Source: Bathymodiolus brooksi
Lineage: Eukaryota > Mollusca > Bivalvia > Mytilida > Modiolidae
NCBI GenBank assembly: GCA_963680875.1
Contig: OY804578.1
Location: 98,857,689 to 98,921,688 of the forward strand
Direction of reading: 5' to 3'
Length of the DNA: 64,000 nt
Shown: piece after piece, positions 35,501 through 45,340 of the stretch
Position numbering within the stretch: the stretch's first letter is position 1
How the letters are laid out: each line of letters opens with the position of its first letter
Translations under genes and position numbers: made by a program
The notes under the pieces: generated by a model
Told to the model about the DNA's origin: nothing
Seen by the model: the letters and a program-made list of their open reading frames with translations, nothing else
The model's database searches: none

Positions 35501-38500
35501 ACAATATTACCCCTCGGACGTGAGCCCATAGGGATGTCGTTAGATGTTAGTGTAATAAATATTTAATTTTAATTAGATTAGAACTGCATAATCCTAAATT
35601 TAGTGACCAGATATTCATACACATATGCATATTTACAAAAATGTAACTGATAATAAAAACCACATCGATGGTCTAATGATCAGTGTGCTAGCCACTAATG
35701 TGGTAACTCGTGGGTCTGGTCGAATCAAACCAAAGTCTATTTTAAATCGGTATTTGCTGCTTCTCTGCTAATCATGCAGCAACAATGAGAACGCACAATT
35801 ACTGTTTGGCTCGGAATCAGAGTAATGTGTCCGAGTGCCGCGATATGTCTAATCTAGCTAGCACTATAAAATCCAACTAAGTGTGTTGGTCTATAACAAA
35901 GCTGACATCGTTATCATATCATCCAATGTAACTTTCTTCTGACCATGATTTTTTAAATCTTTTTTTTTAAACCTTCTGGTGGATCTGAGTTCACCCCTGG
36001 TTTTTAGTAGGGTTCGTGTTGCTAGATCATGATTAGTTTTCTGTGCAGTGATTTGTAGATCATTTCTTGTTATTGTTTCCTTTATTTTTCTTTTGTTTTT
36101 TTTTACTATTATATTGGCTGTCCTTATATTATAACGTTTATTTGATTTTGTATTGCATTAGAATGGATATAACTGTATTGTATTTTTGTATTGTATAGTT
36201 GTTGTCACCTACAGTTTGGGTTATTTGTCGAAAATATCCGATTACCTATCACCACTACAGGTCACTAGGTAAACTCGATTTTCGATAGTAAAACTCTCAA
36301 TTGTCATAGACAAAGTTCTGAAAAGAATACAGCTATCTCCTTTTGAAGCAAACAATATATAGTAAATAAATATATCTCACTTTCGTGGGTTCTTCAATTC
36401 TTCTGTTACAAAGTTTAAGTTATTCCTATTTAATACAAAATCGAAATTTCTAAATAAAATGTAGTATATAAGATTATATCAAACTATATACAATACATAA
36501 CAAGTAGACCTTTCATAGTCAACCCCCATGGTAGGAATTCCTTTTAGAGACTTGAACATATGACCTTGTTCTTACCAATGTTAAAATGGGTTAAAAGAGT
36601 ACATTTTCTAATATTTATATGGAGGGTGCGTCTGCAAACACTTGACATACGAAAATTCAGTGAGATGAAAAATGAAGAAAGGCAGCATAAGAAGAAAATT
36701 ATCTTGACTTTCTTTAGTTCTACCCAAGTTTCAAATTGGTATTTTAATACTTAGCAGCTTGCATTAGGTTTAATGGAACCAGTATCATCTAAGCTCGGGA
36801 AAATAATTACTAACGAGTCTATTCATTGCTCCAAAGAAAAGCTTGAAGACACCAAAGGGGTAATCAGAAGCCGTAATCTGAAAGACAGACAATGCAATTG
36901 CCAAAAGAAAACAAATACAAGCAATGATCTATAAAACACTACACAGAAAAGTAAAAATCGAGCAAAATGAACCCCAATTAAGCCGTAAGTGATTTCAGAT
37001 GCTCAACTGGTGGCACCTTACAGTGTTACTGCTATACGATACGAACATTGTGTCATATCGAAATCATATGTTGGACATCAGAATACGTAAATGTAATCGT
37101 CAGCTGATCACACACCAATTACTCTCTACTCATCACCAGTGGGTCAACTGGCAGAGAAATCGCCGTAGTCATGTGATCGTTTTAAAGCACTTTGATTAGT
37201 CCCGACGACTGTTAATCAAATCATAGTTTTTAAATGTAATTAAGAAAGGAATTCCGTGCAAATTATGGAAGCCGTCGATTTTCGGTATACCTTTTTCCTT
37301 TCAAAGAAGGAGATTAGCAATATCAAACGATGATTTTGATTGGTAACTATTAATAGCATTTCATTTAGCGAAACGAGCATTTCTCTATCTGATGACCAAC
37401 GGATGGTGAGTGGGAAGTAACCGGAGTGTGATCAGTTGTGAGTTGCCGACAATTACGTAAACATATGCAAGTTAAACATAAAACATTAAATTCATACAAA
37501 GCAATAACCGAACATCGTGTCTTACGCAGGAATCGTAACGAACAGTGCATTATTTTTGCTACACATTCGGCAATAAGTCAGGAATGAGTAAATGACAGAT
37601 TGTGATTACGAATAACGGTAAATATCATTGGTCATTTGTGATACAGATATTCCGTAACAGTTACCTAAGTCACAGAGGGACCATAAACCTTTCGGAGTAA
37701 TGACTGAATGTAGTATAAACTTCCATGTGCATGTACAGCTGGAATGCTCTTACATATAAATAGAAAGTTCACAATAGGAAAATAGAAATCTTCTCTTTTT
37801 TCGTAAAGTGTCGCTCTTAAAAGGATTTCACTGTCAGCTTAAAGGTCTCTGTTTAGATGAATGTTTTGTGTTGTTTTGTTGTGACAATAGTTATCAACAC
37901 CGTGACTGTATCCAGTTACACATATACCTGTATCCCTCTGAGTTATTAGAAATCGTAAAACAAACAGTCTATTTGAGACAAAAACAGTTTTGAATGTACT
38001 ACGAACAGTCTAATCTTGTGTCGATAACTTATTCTAGTCATACAACACTATAACATTCAGCTTTCCCTGTACAGTGGCATGTTCTTTGTATCTATATACA
38101 AAAACTCACCATCCGTCATAAGCCCATAGCCCATTGTAGAATGATAACACTAGTAGGGATGTATCTGTACCTGTGTCTTCAAAACCACTTTCTAATGTTT
38201 CTGTGTTCCCTTGAAAAATATTTGTTATACATTTATAGTCTGTTTTAGAGGCCGATATCAGTTTTAATAGACAAAAAAAAACAATATTGACTGATTGGTC
38301 TATTAAAACTTATATCGACCGATAACAATTACTGTATTTCTATTGCATAATCTATAAGTGCAGAATGTCTATTGCATGACGAAGTGAGTGTGAGAGATAT
38401 GCCGTTGTGGAGTTATGTAAACGGACTTTCGTGACAGTAAAATCAAAGGGTATCGTATATCGAGTACGCGGTTTTATTCTGTCAATGCAACTGGTCTCTC

Positions 38501-41500
38501 ATCCGGACTTCTTTTTACAATGTCGTGTTACTACATCTTGATGTTGCTTTGTGTATCAAAATCTTCGTCAATATTCGTACCGTTTCCTCGAATTGGTTTT
38601 ATCTTCTGTTTGTATTGCATTGTACAACTTGCTACATATATTAGTCAGATTTTATCATTTATAGCATAAACCTGTCGTGTTGTTCTTTATTATGGTAAAA
38701 CACTGAATGTGGATGCCGTGGTCATTAGTTCGCAATAGCCAATGTATGCATGTATCATACTAAATAATGTGTTTATAGTAATCAATACCTTGTGCTAGAC
38801 TATAAAAGCCACCAGCCATTATTATTCCTGCTGCCACTAATTTAATCACTGTCATGGAAACTTGAATTTGTTGAGCCCATTTTATACTCATGCAATTAAT
38901 AAAACACAAAATAACTGAAACAAAAGTATTATTTATTATAACAAATACGTCAATTTGTAATCTAATCGAAGAACAAGTTTATTTTGAAAGATATGATGAT
39001 CCTCCTTACTTTGTACCAGACCAACACATGCAGATATATTCTTAAAGTTATAAATCGCTGATACAATAGTATGCAGGTAAGCATGGTTTTGCTCTCGAAC
39101 ACATTATCCTGATTCCGAAAAATTAGTACAAGTTCTTAATCATCAATACGTGCTTGAAGAAATCACCGATTGTGATAACAGACAATCACTTATTCTCTGT
39201 TAGGATGATATTCTTTTTATCATATTTGTTTTTAAATTCTTTTAAAACATTTCGGTGATTTTAAATATTGTATATCAAGCCTCAATTCATATAGTAGGCG
39301 TTATTATATGTCAATGCAATTGGACTAAATAGTATTATGAACTTTTTTGTTGAAATCGAATTGTACGATGACGTTTAATATGCGCCATGCCATATTTTGG
39401 AGAAAATATGAGTTATGAATGCATAACTGTCTGTACGATATTACGATTGTCCTATAGAATTTATTATCTAAAATATACGGTATGTAATATCTAGTTTTAA
39501 ATATTTTTGGACAAGTTTGATCTCAAAACAAACAGTACAGTATAAAGGCTTCAACAAGCCATAGGATTTATACTTTAGATAATTAAAATTCACTCTCCGG
39601 ATAGTAGAAACAACACCAGTTCTATGTACAGTAAGAACGAATATCATAATAGCGATATTTGCTTCACCAAATTTACAACAAAAAAGTTTTTCTTTAACTT
39701 GAACTTTTTCCTATAGGTTTTCGTAATGTGCAACCATAATCCGTAAATCGAGCAACAGAACTGCAACACAATGACAAAAAAGAAACAATGGTTCATAAGA
39801 CACTAAGCAGAAAACTAAGAGAGCAACACCTATTTAACCATACTAAAACCCGGGAGTGACCTCAGGCGCATTCATAATAGTAAAAGAAATCAAATAAAAA
39901 AAAATCATAAATTATACTTACACATTGCTAAGATAGTAAAGGTCTTTGTAAGATAAATAGGAGGGGTACAGCCCTCGTAGAACGGTTGTGTAATGTATGT
40001 TCCAAGAGTAAAACACATTATGGCAAACATTGACGGTCTTATTAACAGAATAGATATCCAGTCAAATAAAAACGCTGGAATTCGACCGAAACACCCATGG
40101 TTTTCTTTCGGATTGAACGCCTCCATTAGATAGGCATGTTCACCACCAGAAAGAGGGATAGTTGTTCCTAATTCTGCATACGTTAAAGCACCTGCAAAAC
40201 AAATACCGGTATATTTTTCTTTAAAACATTTAACACATAATCCACATCTAAACTTTGTCTTGGTGATGCATTTTCTGTTTTGGTGTATATCACATCTTTT
40301 AGTCATTATAACACCAATGTCGTTATCATGATGTTGAGTTATAATCTAAAAACATAATGCACCAGCCCTCTTTTGAAATAGGCAGTCTCATCATACATAT
40401 AAGACGGAGAGGAAGCCCTCCTGTCAAAGCTTAGACATGTCGCTCCATTCAGATACATTATCCTGATTCCGAGACAACCAGTCTTTCTTCTTACTCTTTA
40501 ATGATGTTTGTCGAGTGTAGAAGTAGAAAATACAAATCATAGTCTTTGGTTTGATCCGCCAGGGAGCTCGAACACATTATATATCGCACTCGAGGCGAGC
40601 ATGTTAGCCTTTACACAGCGGACACGGTTGACAATGCAAATTAACTACCTCCATATTCACCTACTGAAATGTTTTATCTTATTTCTAAGAGGGGATGTTT
40701 GGGCCAATACAACTAGCTTAACCCCGCCACTTTTTACTGAATTACCTGTGTCAAGACAGGAAAGTGAGCGGTCGTAAATTTGTGTGTAAGCGGTATCAAT
40801 TGTTCTTCTTTCTATGATATTGATATTTAATTTTAGAATTGTTCCGACAGTATGGAATATATTTGTTTTTCATTTCAATCTATCTAGATAACACAATGAA
40901 GTATAACATTGAACTCTGCTGAATATACTATTATGTTCTTGATCTTTCTAACTGATTCAGTGCAGTACTAACTTCATGTTCTATTATTGTTATGCATATC
41001 TAATTGTCATACGATAAAACTTTACCTAACATTGCCATTATTCCACAGACAAACCAGACTATCAAGCTCATTCCTACTGACCCTGATCCTTCTAAAACAC
41101 CTCTAGGAGACACAAATATTCCAGATCCTACAAAAGTAAATATTCTGTGCAAATATGTCTATGCATTCTCAGAAATGTGTCCGTTATTGTATTCATGAGT
41201 GTAAGATAATTCATCATGGTATAGCAACATAATATTTTCTATAGAATTTTACTAATTGTTAACGTGCTATATCCACAGTTTATTGCATGTAGTGCAATAT
41301 CGCTTCAAAACATGACGTTATCGGAAAAGTGCACGGTACTCTCGTTATCATTAACGTTCTGTAGTACAAAAAGAGGTTTATTGCAAGAATATTTCCACTG
41401 GCAACTTGTGCAATATAATATTCTGCCCAGGGCAATATTCACCAGTATTCGTGCAATTATCCTATACAATTTCATAATGCTATCGGTGTAGTTAGTTAAC

Positions 41501-41745
41501 TCACCAATCATGGTTCCAACAATGATAGCAGTTCCACTTATCAATCCAAGGCTCCTTTCTATATGGACGTCATCCCCATTTTCTGTTCTTGTTAAAAGCT
41601 TTTCCTCAACATTATTGTCAACATCATACTGACACGACTGTTTGTTTACGCTTGAAATTTTCTTGGAATTATTGCCATTTGGAATATATTGTTGTTTTTC
41701 ACAGTTTCCATTAAGATATCTTGGTGAATCTGTTTCTGGATACAT
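23428..41745 (-). CDS. SLC7-family light-chain amino-acid transporter (LAT subfamily, b(0,+)AT-like), 11 exons, 3' end missing
   Basis: The product is a 12-TM plasma-membrane amino-acid exchanger of the APC superfamily that normally pairs with an SLC3 heavy chain. Coding exons (minus strand, in order): 41745-41505, 41127-41026, 40191-39922, 38914-38789, 38209-38110, 36425-36381, 34279-34156, 31242-31139, 30226-30130, 28250-28098, 23596-23428. Every junction has GT and AG and keeps phase, giving 510 codons. Visible hallmarks are GSGIFVSP in TM1, [13 protein letters not shown], the PFYEGC cysteine expected to bond the heavy chain, [32 protein letters not shown] and SREGH-like SRDGH. The ATG at 41745 has G at -3 and an in-frame TAG 27 nt upstream. 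Exon 11 ends with one base of a codon, so at least one more exon encoding a short cytoplasmic tail must follow; I did not find it. Family assignment is firm. Assignment to b(0,+)AT rather than another LAT member is inference. Confidence 0.95.
23561..26416 (-). repeat. 62-bp minisatellite (about 46 units) made of the intron-10 3' splice site plus the first 12 codons of exon 11
   Basis: The unit length is 62 bp. On the minus strand each unit reads: E-box-containing leader (GCACGTG), TATTTTATTTACAG acceptor, then 36 nt encoding [12 protein letters not shown] or close variants. The copy nearest the transporter body is the authentic exon start. Two units carry a 1-nt insertion (near 24670 and 26035). 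Variants in the exonic part are partly synonymous (CCA/CCT Pro, ATA/ATT Ile) and partly not (Val to Ile, Pro to Ser, Val to Phe). The consensus unit has no stop codon in any of the three minus frames, which explains the many overlapping minus-strand open frames. The far end stops at 26416, where unique intron sequence begins. Confidence 0.97.
24790..25561 (-). repeat. 372-bp higher-order duplication inside the 62-bp array
   Basis: A block of six units with distinctive variants (aataagaatagg, ggtacacg, gatgcacgtac) occurs twice, offset by exactly 372 bp (for example 24828 versus 25200). This indicates a recent multi-unit duplication. Confidence 0.85.
26417..28097 (-). other. Remainder of intron 10
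   Basis: AT-rich intronic sequence. The only recognisable item is the dispersed repeat at 27690-27912. No exon-like frame with good splice sites was seen. Confidence 0.6.
27690..27912 (-). repeat. Dispersed repeat family B copy
   Basis: GAAGATACCAAAGGTGTAAT through GTGGCACCCGTCGTGTT; nearly full length, in intron 10. Confidence 0.82.
28098..28250 (-). CDS. SLC7-like transporter, coding exon 10
   Basis: Acceptor TTTTTTTTTCAG|GTT, phase 0 on both sides. 51 codons cover TM9-TM10 ([20 protein letters not shown]) and the basic loop [13 protein letters not shown]. Donor AAG|GTAATTTC. The intron that follows is about 4.5 kb and holds the 62-bp splice-junction minisatellite. Confidence 0.94.
28810..29070 (+). 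mobile_element. SINE family A copy, full length
   Basis: Head GGGGCCGCCGTGGAAGTGAA through tail GAACACCATGACC. It lies in intron 9. Confidence 0.87.
29376..30119. repeat. 37-bp minisatellite in intron 9, abutting the exon-9 donor
   Basis: About 20 units with core gcaataacgtt, ccataccgtca and gtcagtagaa. Outer units are more diverged (acattgttgctattccc). The array ends about 10 bp from the exon-9 coding end at 30130. Confidence 0.9.
30130..30226 (-). CDS. SLC7-like transporter, coding exon 9
   Basis: Acceptor TATATTTCAG|A. It encodes [20 protein letters not shown] and [12 protein letters not shown], matching the conserved cytoplasmic YVAGREGH...LTPAPA loop. Donor ACA|GTAATTTG is non-consensus at positions +4/+5. 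A 37-bp minisatellite begins about 12 nt beyond it. Confidence 0.92.
30351..30600 (-). mobile_element. SINE family A copy, full length
   Basis: Full set of landmarks. It lies in intron 8, close to exon 9. Confidence 0.88.
30831..30975 (+). pseudogene. Reverse-transcriptase fragment (Penelope-like type)
   Basis: The plus frame reads [32 protein letters not shown] and PVYGVCIS. The block ([25 protein letters not shown]...YGVYIS) is one I associate with Penelope-like RTs. It lies in intron 8 between exons 8 and 9. Confidence 0.6.
31139..31242 (-). CDS. SLC7-like transporter, coding exon 8
   Basis: Acceptor CTCTTTCAG|ATA. It encodes [20 protein letters not shown] and then [14 protein letters not shown], the TM8 motif. 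Donor AG|GTAGGTAA splits the Arg codon. Confidence 0.94.
31380..31843 (+). pseudogene. Second Penelope-like RT fragment, split by a 107-bp insertion
   Basis: The frame contains [20 protein letters not shown] (RT catalytic DD), [20 protein letters not shown] and [11 protein letters not shown]. It then breaks at 31671 and resumes near 31784 with [14 protein letters not shown]. The intervening piece is flanked by a 6-bp ATATAG duplication. Confidence 0.6.
31671..31777 (-). mobile_element. 107-bp insertion with a hammerhead-like motif
   Basis: Flanked by ATATAG on both sides (31665-31670 and 31778-31783). On the minus strand it has GAGCGTAC, CTGGTGA (one change from CTGATGA), a short spacer, GAAA, then CGTC. 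Related copies or halves lie at 9690-9778, 9830-9925, 23065-23112, 34010-34064 and 42010-42090. Confidence 0.45.
31985..32260 (+). repeat. Family B/D-like dispersed repeat copy, diverged
   Basis: CACAAGTGGAATTGGAACTT, GAGAGCACGAGTTCTCGC, TTTTTAGTGGAGTTCATGTT. Confidence 0.55.
32499..33594. mobile_element. 1.1-kb TIR element in intron 7
   Basis: Inverted ends CCAGAAATCATGGGTA...TTTGCTCAT, followed by GCATAT. The interior holds a C-run (about 32770) and no convincing ORF. Confidence 0.7.
34010..34064 (-). repeat. Half copy of the hammerhead-like repeat
   Basis: The minus strand shows CCAGGAACGCGCCGTGCGCA followed by CTAAATTTGATATCT, the 3' half of the repeat. Confidence 0.4.
34156..34279 (-). 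CDS. SLC7-like transporter, coding exon 7
   Basis: Acceptor TTTTTGTAG|A. 41 codons: [20 protein letters not shown] followed by [21 protein letters not shown], covering TM7 and the extracellular loop. Donor GTG|GTATGTAT, phase 0. Confidence 0.94.
34495..34715 (+). repeat. Dispersed repeat family B copy
   Basis: ACACGACGGGTGTCACTAGT, GGAGCAGGAACTGTTAACC and CCCCTGTGGTATCTTCAAGC. Confidence 0.8.
34978..35110. mobile_element. Hairpin MITE in intron 6
   Basis: Arms of about 40 bp containing CGGTTTTCCGAG...GTTAAACAAT and inverse. Confidence 0.72.
35655..35945 (+). mobile_element. SINE family C copy, full length
   Basis: CACATCGATGGTCTAATGAT head, GTGGGTCTGGTCGAATC B-box-like, AATGTGTCCGAGTGCCGCGA, GTGTGTTGGTCTATAACAAA. 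Confidence 0.82.
35970..36140 (+). repeat. Dispersed repeat family B copy, 5'-truncated
   Basis: TGAGTTCACCCCTGGTTTTT and GGGTTCGTGTTGCTAGATC. Confidence 0.7.
36381..36425 (-). CDS. SLC7-like transporter, coding exon 6 (45 nt micro-exon)
   Basis: This very short exon encodes [14 protein letters not shown], the highly conserved cytoplasmic loop after TM6 (NxxxTEELKNP). Acceptor AATAG|G completes the Trp codon, and donor AA|GTGAGATA leaves a split Lys. It is too short for ORF searches and was found by homology to the family motif. Confidence 0.92.
36835..37015 (-). repeat. Dispersed repeat family B copy
   Basis: GAAGACACCAAAGGGGTAAT and GAGCAAAATGAACCCCAATT. Confidence 0.7.
37700..37795 (-). 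pseudogene. Third Penelope-like RT scrap
   Basis: The minus frame reads [20 protein letters not shown], matching the same RT block as the fragments at 30.9 and 31.6 kb. Confidence 0.5.
38110..38209 (-). CDS. SLC7-like transporter, coding exon 5
   Basis: Acceptor TTTTTCAAG|GG. It encodes [17 protein letters not shown], an extracellular loop, and [12 protein letters not shown], the TM6 substrate-path motif. The Trp codon is split across the TG|GTGAGT donor. Confidence 0.92.
38250..38332. repeat. Hairpin repeat just upstream of exon 5
   Basis: CGATATCAGTTTTAATAGAC and GTCTATTAAAACTTATATCG are the arms; the loop is an A-run. Confidence 0.7.
38789..38914 (-). CDS. SLC7-like transporter, coding exon 4
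   Basis: Acceptor TTTTGTTTCAG|TT completes a Phe codon with exon 3. 41 codons cover TM4-TM5 ([17 protein letters not shown], then [18 protein letters not shown]). Donor G|GTATTGAT. Confidence 0.92.
38990..39180 (-). mobile_element. SINE family C copy, head missing
   Basis: TTGTACCAGACCAACACATG and CATTATCCTGATTCCGAAAA identify it. Confidence 0.65.
39735..39870 (-). repeat. Dispersed repeat family B copy, partial
   Basis: CATAATCCGTAAATCGAGC, ACACTAAGCAGAAAACTAAG and CCGGGAGTGACCTCAGG. Confidence 0.65.
39922..40191 (-). CDS. SLC7-like transporter, coding exon 3
   Basis: 89 codons after the split Gly. It contains [22 protein letters not shown]3 ([14 protein letters not shown]) and the extracellular PFYEGCTPP segment, whose Cys is the one that links to the SLC3 heavy chain in this family. 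An unusual hydrophilic stretch ([11 protein letters not shown]) sits between YLMEAF and IPAFLF. Donor T|GTAAGTAT. Confidence 0.95.
40420..40630 (-). mobile_element. SINE family C copy
   Basis: ACATGTCGCTCCATTCAGAT, ATTATCCTGATTCCGAGACA and the tRNA-like CTCGAGGCGAGCATGTTAGC head. Confidence 0.75.
41026..41127 (-). CDS. SLC7-like transporter, coding exon 2
   Basis: Acceptor TTTTGTAG|GA. Its first two bases complete the Gly codon begun in exon 1, so GSGIFVSP, the unwound TM1 substrate-binding motif, straddles the junction. It encodes 33 codons through TM2 ([15 protein letters not shown]) and ends G|GTAAAGTT. Confidence 0.93.
41505..41745 (-). CDS. SLC7-like transporter, coding exon 1
   Basis: This exon encodes 80 codons plus one base. 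It starts at [10 protein letters not shown], has a polar N-terminal tail of about 65 residues, and ends in the start of TM1 ([18 protein letters not shown]). The donor is G|GTGAGTTA. The tail is longer than the roughly 30 residues usual in vertebrate b(0,+)AT. Confidence 0.93.
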
Positions 41746-42004
41746 GGCCTCAAAATTGAGACACTGTGTCTATGAATTATCTGTCAGTTTAATAAAGAGT
41801 TGATAAACAGTGTTACACCGTGTTTTTTGTTGGTGTAACTACGTGACAGAGTGGTATTTAATGATATCCCGATTCAGGAAGCAGAATTAAATATCAAAAT
41901 ATATGTAGCGATGACAGGTTGACTTTCTCTGAAAAAGATGGTCATGAATTATAATACATATAATCATATTGATATTGAATGGGAGAAAAAGCAATGGAAG
42001 TTAT

Positions 42005-42090
42005 ACATTATATTTGGCTTTTCCAATCTTTCGATTTTGAGCGTACCTGATGAAGGTTATTTCACGCACTAAATTTGCTATTTACGTTTT
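42005..42090 (+). repeat. Partly deleted hammerhead-like repeat copy
   Basis: GAGCGTACCTGATGAAGG is intact, but the GAAAC...GTC half is missing before CACGCACTAAATTTGC. Confidence 0.45.
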
Positions 42091-42460
42091 TATTTTAATT
42101 GAAATTACTTTGCACTATATATATAAACTTTAAACAACAGATAACTATTCATTTTTTTATTATTATTAAATTGCGTTCATTCTTGTATGTGGATTTTCCC
42201 CATATGTACTGGCCGTAACGTCAATCTGAAATGACTCGCCGCTATGTTTGGTTTTGTAATAAGGCTGTAAGCATAGAGTGCGCGGGAGTTACGTTGTAAA
42301 TCCGCATCAGCCAGAGGCCTGATATGGCATAAGCAAATTAACCATCTTACCAATACAAAATCGTTTATCACTGTAAACTACAGGACAATCCGCAAATAGT
42401 AGATCAGTTTATTCAAATCTAAACAAAATAAAACAAAGTTCGTGCGTTCTTTCGGTCAGG

Positions 42461-42588
42461 GTTTGGGTTATGGTGTTTAACGCCACTTTCAACAAGATGT
42501 CAGTTATATTGTGACGGTCAGTTTTATTGGTGGAGGTAATCGGAGTACCCGGAGAAAACCACCGACATGTCGCAAGCCATAGACTCTT
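42461..42588 (-). mobile_element. SINE family A copy, 3' half only
   Basis: Ends abruptly after CATGTCGCAAGCCAT. Confidence 0.82.
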
Positions 42589-42589
42589 A

Positions 42590-44470
42590 ATATATATAGT
42601 GACAAATAATTACTGCAAATAGAATGTCATTTAGGACTTTCGTTCGCTTAAAATCAACTATTACATAATCATTTCACATGACGTTCTTTACAAAACGTTA
42701 TCTCTTCATAATGTTCCCCTGTATCGTGTCGTGACACCTGCTCGGTCATGCAATAAAGTCGGTCACTTGTTTTGATTTACAATTCTGGCGCAGCACGAGA
42801 CCAATGACGTTATTCTGTATATTCATAGCATACATAAACACAGAGGGAATTCTTTCCAACGTCAAAATTACAAGATTAGATTAAAACAGAGAAGTTTGAA
42901 TTGAATAAATTCCATGCAAGTAAAAAAGATCCTTTTTACTAATGTCTTTTTTTCCTGATCATTATGCTTGTTAAATATGTTTCCATCGATGGTATTCCCC
43001 AAGCATTTTTATCTTTCCGGTTTGTTGACATAATCGTCATCACAGTTCATGACCGTTTCTGGAATGTAGACCAAGCAAATTGTATTTTAAAATACTTTGA
43101 AAATATGATGAATGATCATTCAGATTCCACCATTTTCTAGAAAATGGCCGATTTTACCGGGAAAATACATACAAGTGCTCTCCATTAGTCACAAAATGGC
43201 AGATTATTTTGCGTTTCCACTGCTGCTTTTATAACAAATATACCCCTTATTTCTTGGGGTAATGAAATGAAATTCACAGAGAAGATAGAAAAAGAATTAA
43301 TTTAACTGCAATAATCAAAATTTATAGCATAAATTGAACAGAGAATTAAATTAAACCAGAGAGAAAAATGAGATTATCTGGGTAAAAATAACCTGTCATT
43401 ATTACAAATAGCATCAATAAAACTGTATTGTTACCACTCTGTGATAATAAAAGTGATTAAAATAAATTGAAATCAGTCATTAATTGTTTTACAAAAATAT
43501 GACAGGATGTAGTCAGTCTAATAGATTGTATTGACAAAAGCAAAAACACCAAATTCACTGGATTAAATACTTTATTATATGGGTAAGCAAGTTTAACATT
43601 TCCATCAAATAATTATTTTTTAATACTTCAATTTCAAACTATTCAAAAAAAAACATCTTTTGAAATTTTTCAGACAAAATAATTACAATGAAAAAGCTAA
43701 AATACTGTACTTTCTTATTCTGGTTTACTTTTTAAGTTTGGTTGGCCTATGGCAAAATCATGTGCTTTATTGACCTTTGACCGGCTTATGTGACTAATAG
43801 GACGCCATTTGGAAAAAGGGTAGTAAATAAATGTGGGTCAGTGTGTCATTAGTATTGATCTTTTTTCCATGGAACTTTACACATGTAAGCAAGAATAGAT
43901 GAGGAACATAATTAAAAAGAAAAAATGTTTACTTTTCAAACATGAAAAAAATAATCAAACATTATCCAATGACTGACCGACTTATTGTCATACGGGGATA
44001 TATATTATTCACAATTTCAACACTTCAACAATGATTTTACATGATTGAAAAGATTTTTTGGAGAATGTTTACATTTGATTAATTGTATAAAACAAAAAAA
44101 GGGGGGGGGGAATCTGAACAAAAGCAAGTTTAAAGTACTCACTAACAGGTAAACTCAGTGTGAATGTACATTTGTACATAAACTTGAATATGTTTACCGT
44201 AAAATGTTTAGACAAACATTACTATCGTTTGAAATGGACCATAAAGAATGATGTTACATGCTGCTTTATTTGGAAGTGAAGGTACAACTTAAAATGTCTA
44301 AATTAAATAAGAAAAAGACACATTTTTCATCATTTGTCAATAAATAAATAGAAATTCGAGTGAACATCACTTTACATTTTTAATGGGAACGGATTTTTTC
44401 ATTATTTTTGCGCGGAAAAGCGGAAACTTTATTTCAAATTCCTATTATAACACAATTCGATGGAAGTTCT
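42590..44470. other. Unannotated region upstream of the transporter start
   Basis: AT-rich and without convincing exons. Notable items are a palindrome CCATTTTCTAGAAAATGG at about 43128 and a G-run at 44101. It is too far from the ATG to assign as promoter. Confidence 0.5.
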
Positions 44471-44477
44471 GCATGTT

Positions 44478-44670
44478 AATAAACATTAGAGAACACCGAC
44501 GGGGCAATCACAAATAGAAAATCCAGAGAAATTGGAAAGATATGGTACACAAGACGAAGAAAAATAAAACAAAAGCAAAACACCACATGTATTGAACACC
44601 ACTATATGCAAACAAACACAAATAACGTAAATAAAACATGCGCACTCTTACAAACAACCGGAGGTAAAGG
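44478..44670 (-). repeat. Dispersed repeat family D copy, unexpanded
   Basis: AAACATTAGAGAACACCGAC, AAAATCCAGAGAAATTGG, ACACAAGACGAAGAAAAA and AAATAACGTAAATAAAACAT. It serves as the reference for the expanded copy at 44.9 kb. Confidence 0.75.
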
Positions 44671-44942
44671 CAAACCGAATATCGTTTTTATGTGAGTAGA
44701 TGTTAATTTTATGTGAATCTGGAATCTCATGTGTACGACATGTGTGGCTTCTGCTCTATTGTAATATCAACAAAGCGACCACGCGTTTATTAAGGGCGGA
44801 TTGAAAAATGAAACGTAATAATTGGTATAGAGAACCTCTCTGCATTGTCCCTATATCAAGAGTGTATTCCCTTATTGTGTGTGTTAACTATGCCTTGCCA
44901 CTACATTCGTAGTATTTGCAGGGGTAATATGTCTATCAATAA

Positions 44943-45340
44943 ATAAACATTAGAGAAGACCTAAGGAACAATCAAAAATGGACAATCCAGAGAAACTGAC
45001 AACAAGAGAAACTGACAACAAGAGAAACTGACAATCCAGAGAAACTGACAATCCAGAGAAACTGACAACAAGAGAAACTGACAATCCAGAGAAACTGACA
45101 ATCCAGAGAAACTGACAACAAGAGAAACTGACAACAAGAGAAACTGACAACAAGAGAAACTGACAACAAGAGAAACTGACAACAAGAGAAACTGACAATC
45201 CAGAGAAACTGACAACAAGAGAAACTGACAATCCAGAGAAACTGACAACAAGAGAAACTGACAACAAGAGAAACTGACAACAAGAGAAACTGACAACACA
45301 AGGTATACAAGACGAAGAAAAACAAAGCAAAATCATAACA
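44943..45340 (-). repeat. Family D copy with an internal 16/17-bp minisatellite (19 units)
   Basis: The flanks (AAACATTAGAGAAGACC and ATACAAGACGAAGAAAAAC) match family D. The element's single CCAGAGAAACTG is replaced at 44988-45297 by 19 AGAGAAACTGAC units spaced by AACA or AATCC. All three minus frames are open, giving spurious ORFs of up to 128 aa. Confidence 0.92.

Noticed and set aside
40508..40777. 89-codon plus-strand ORF
   Set aside because: Overlaps a family C SINE read in antisense.
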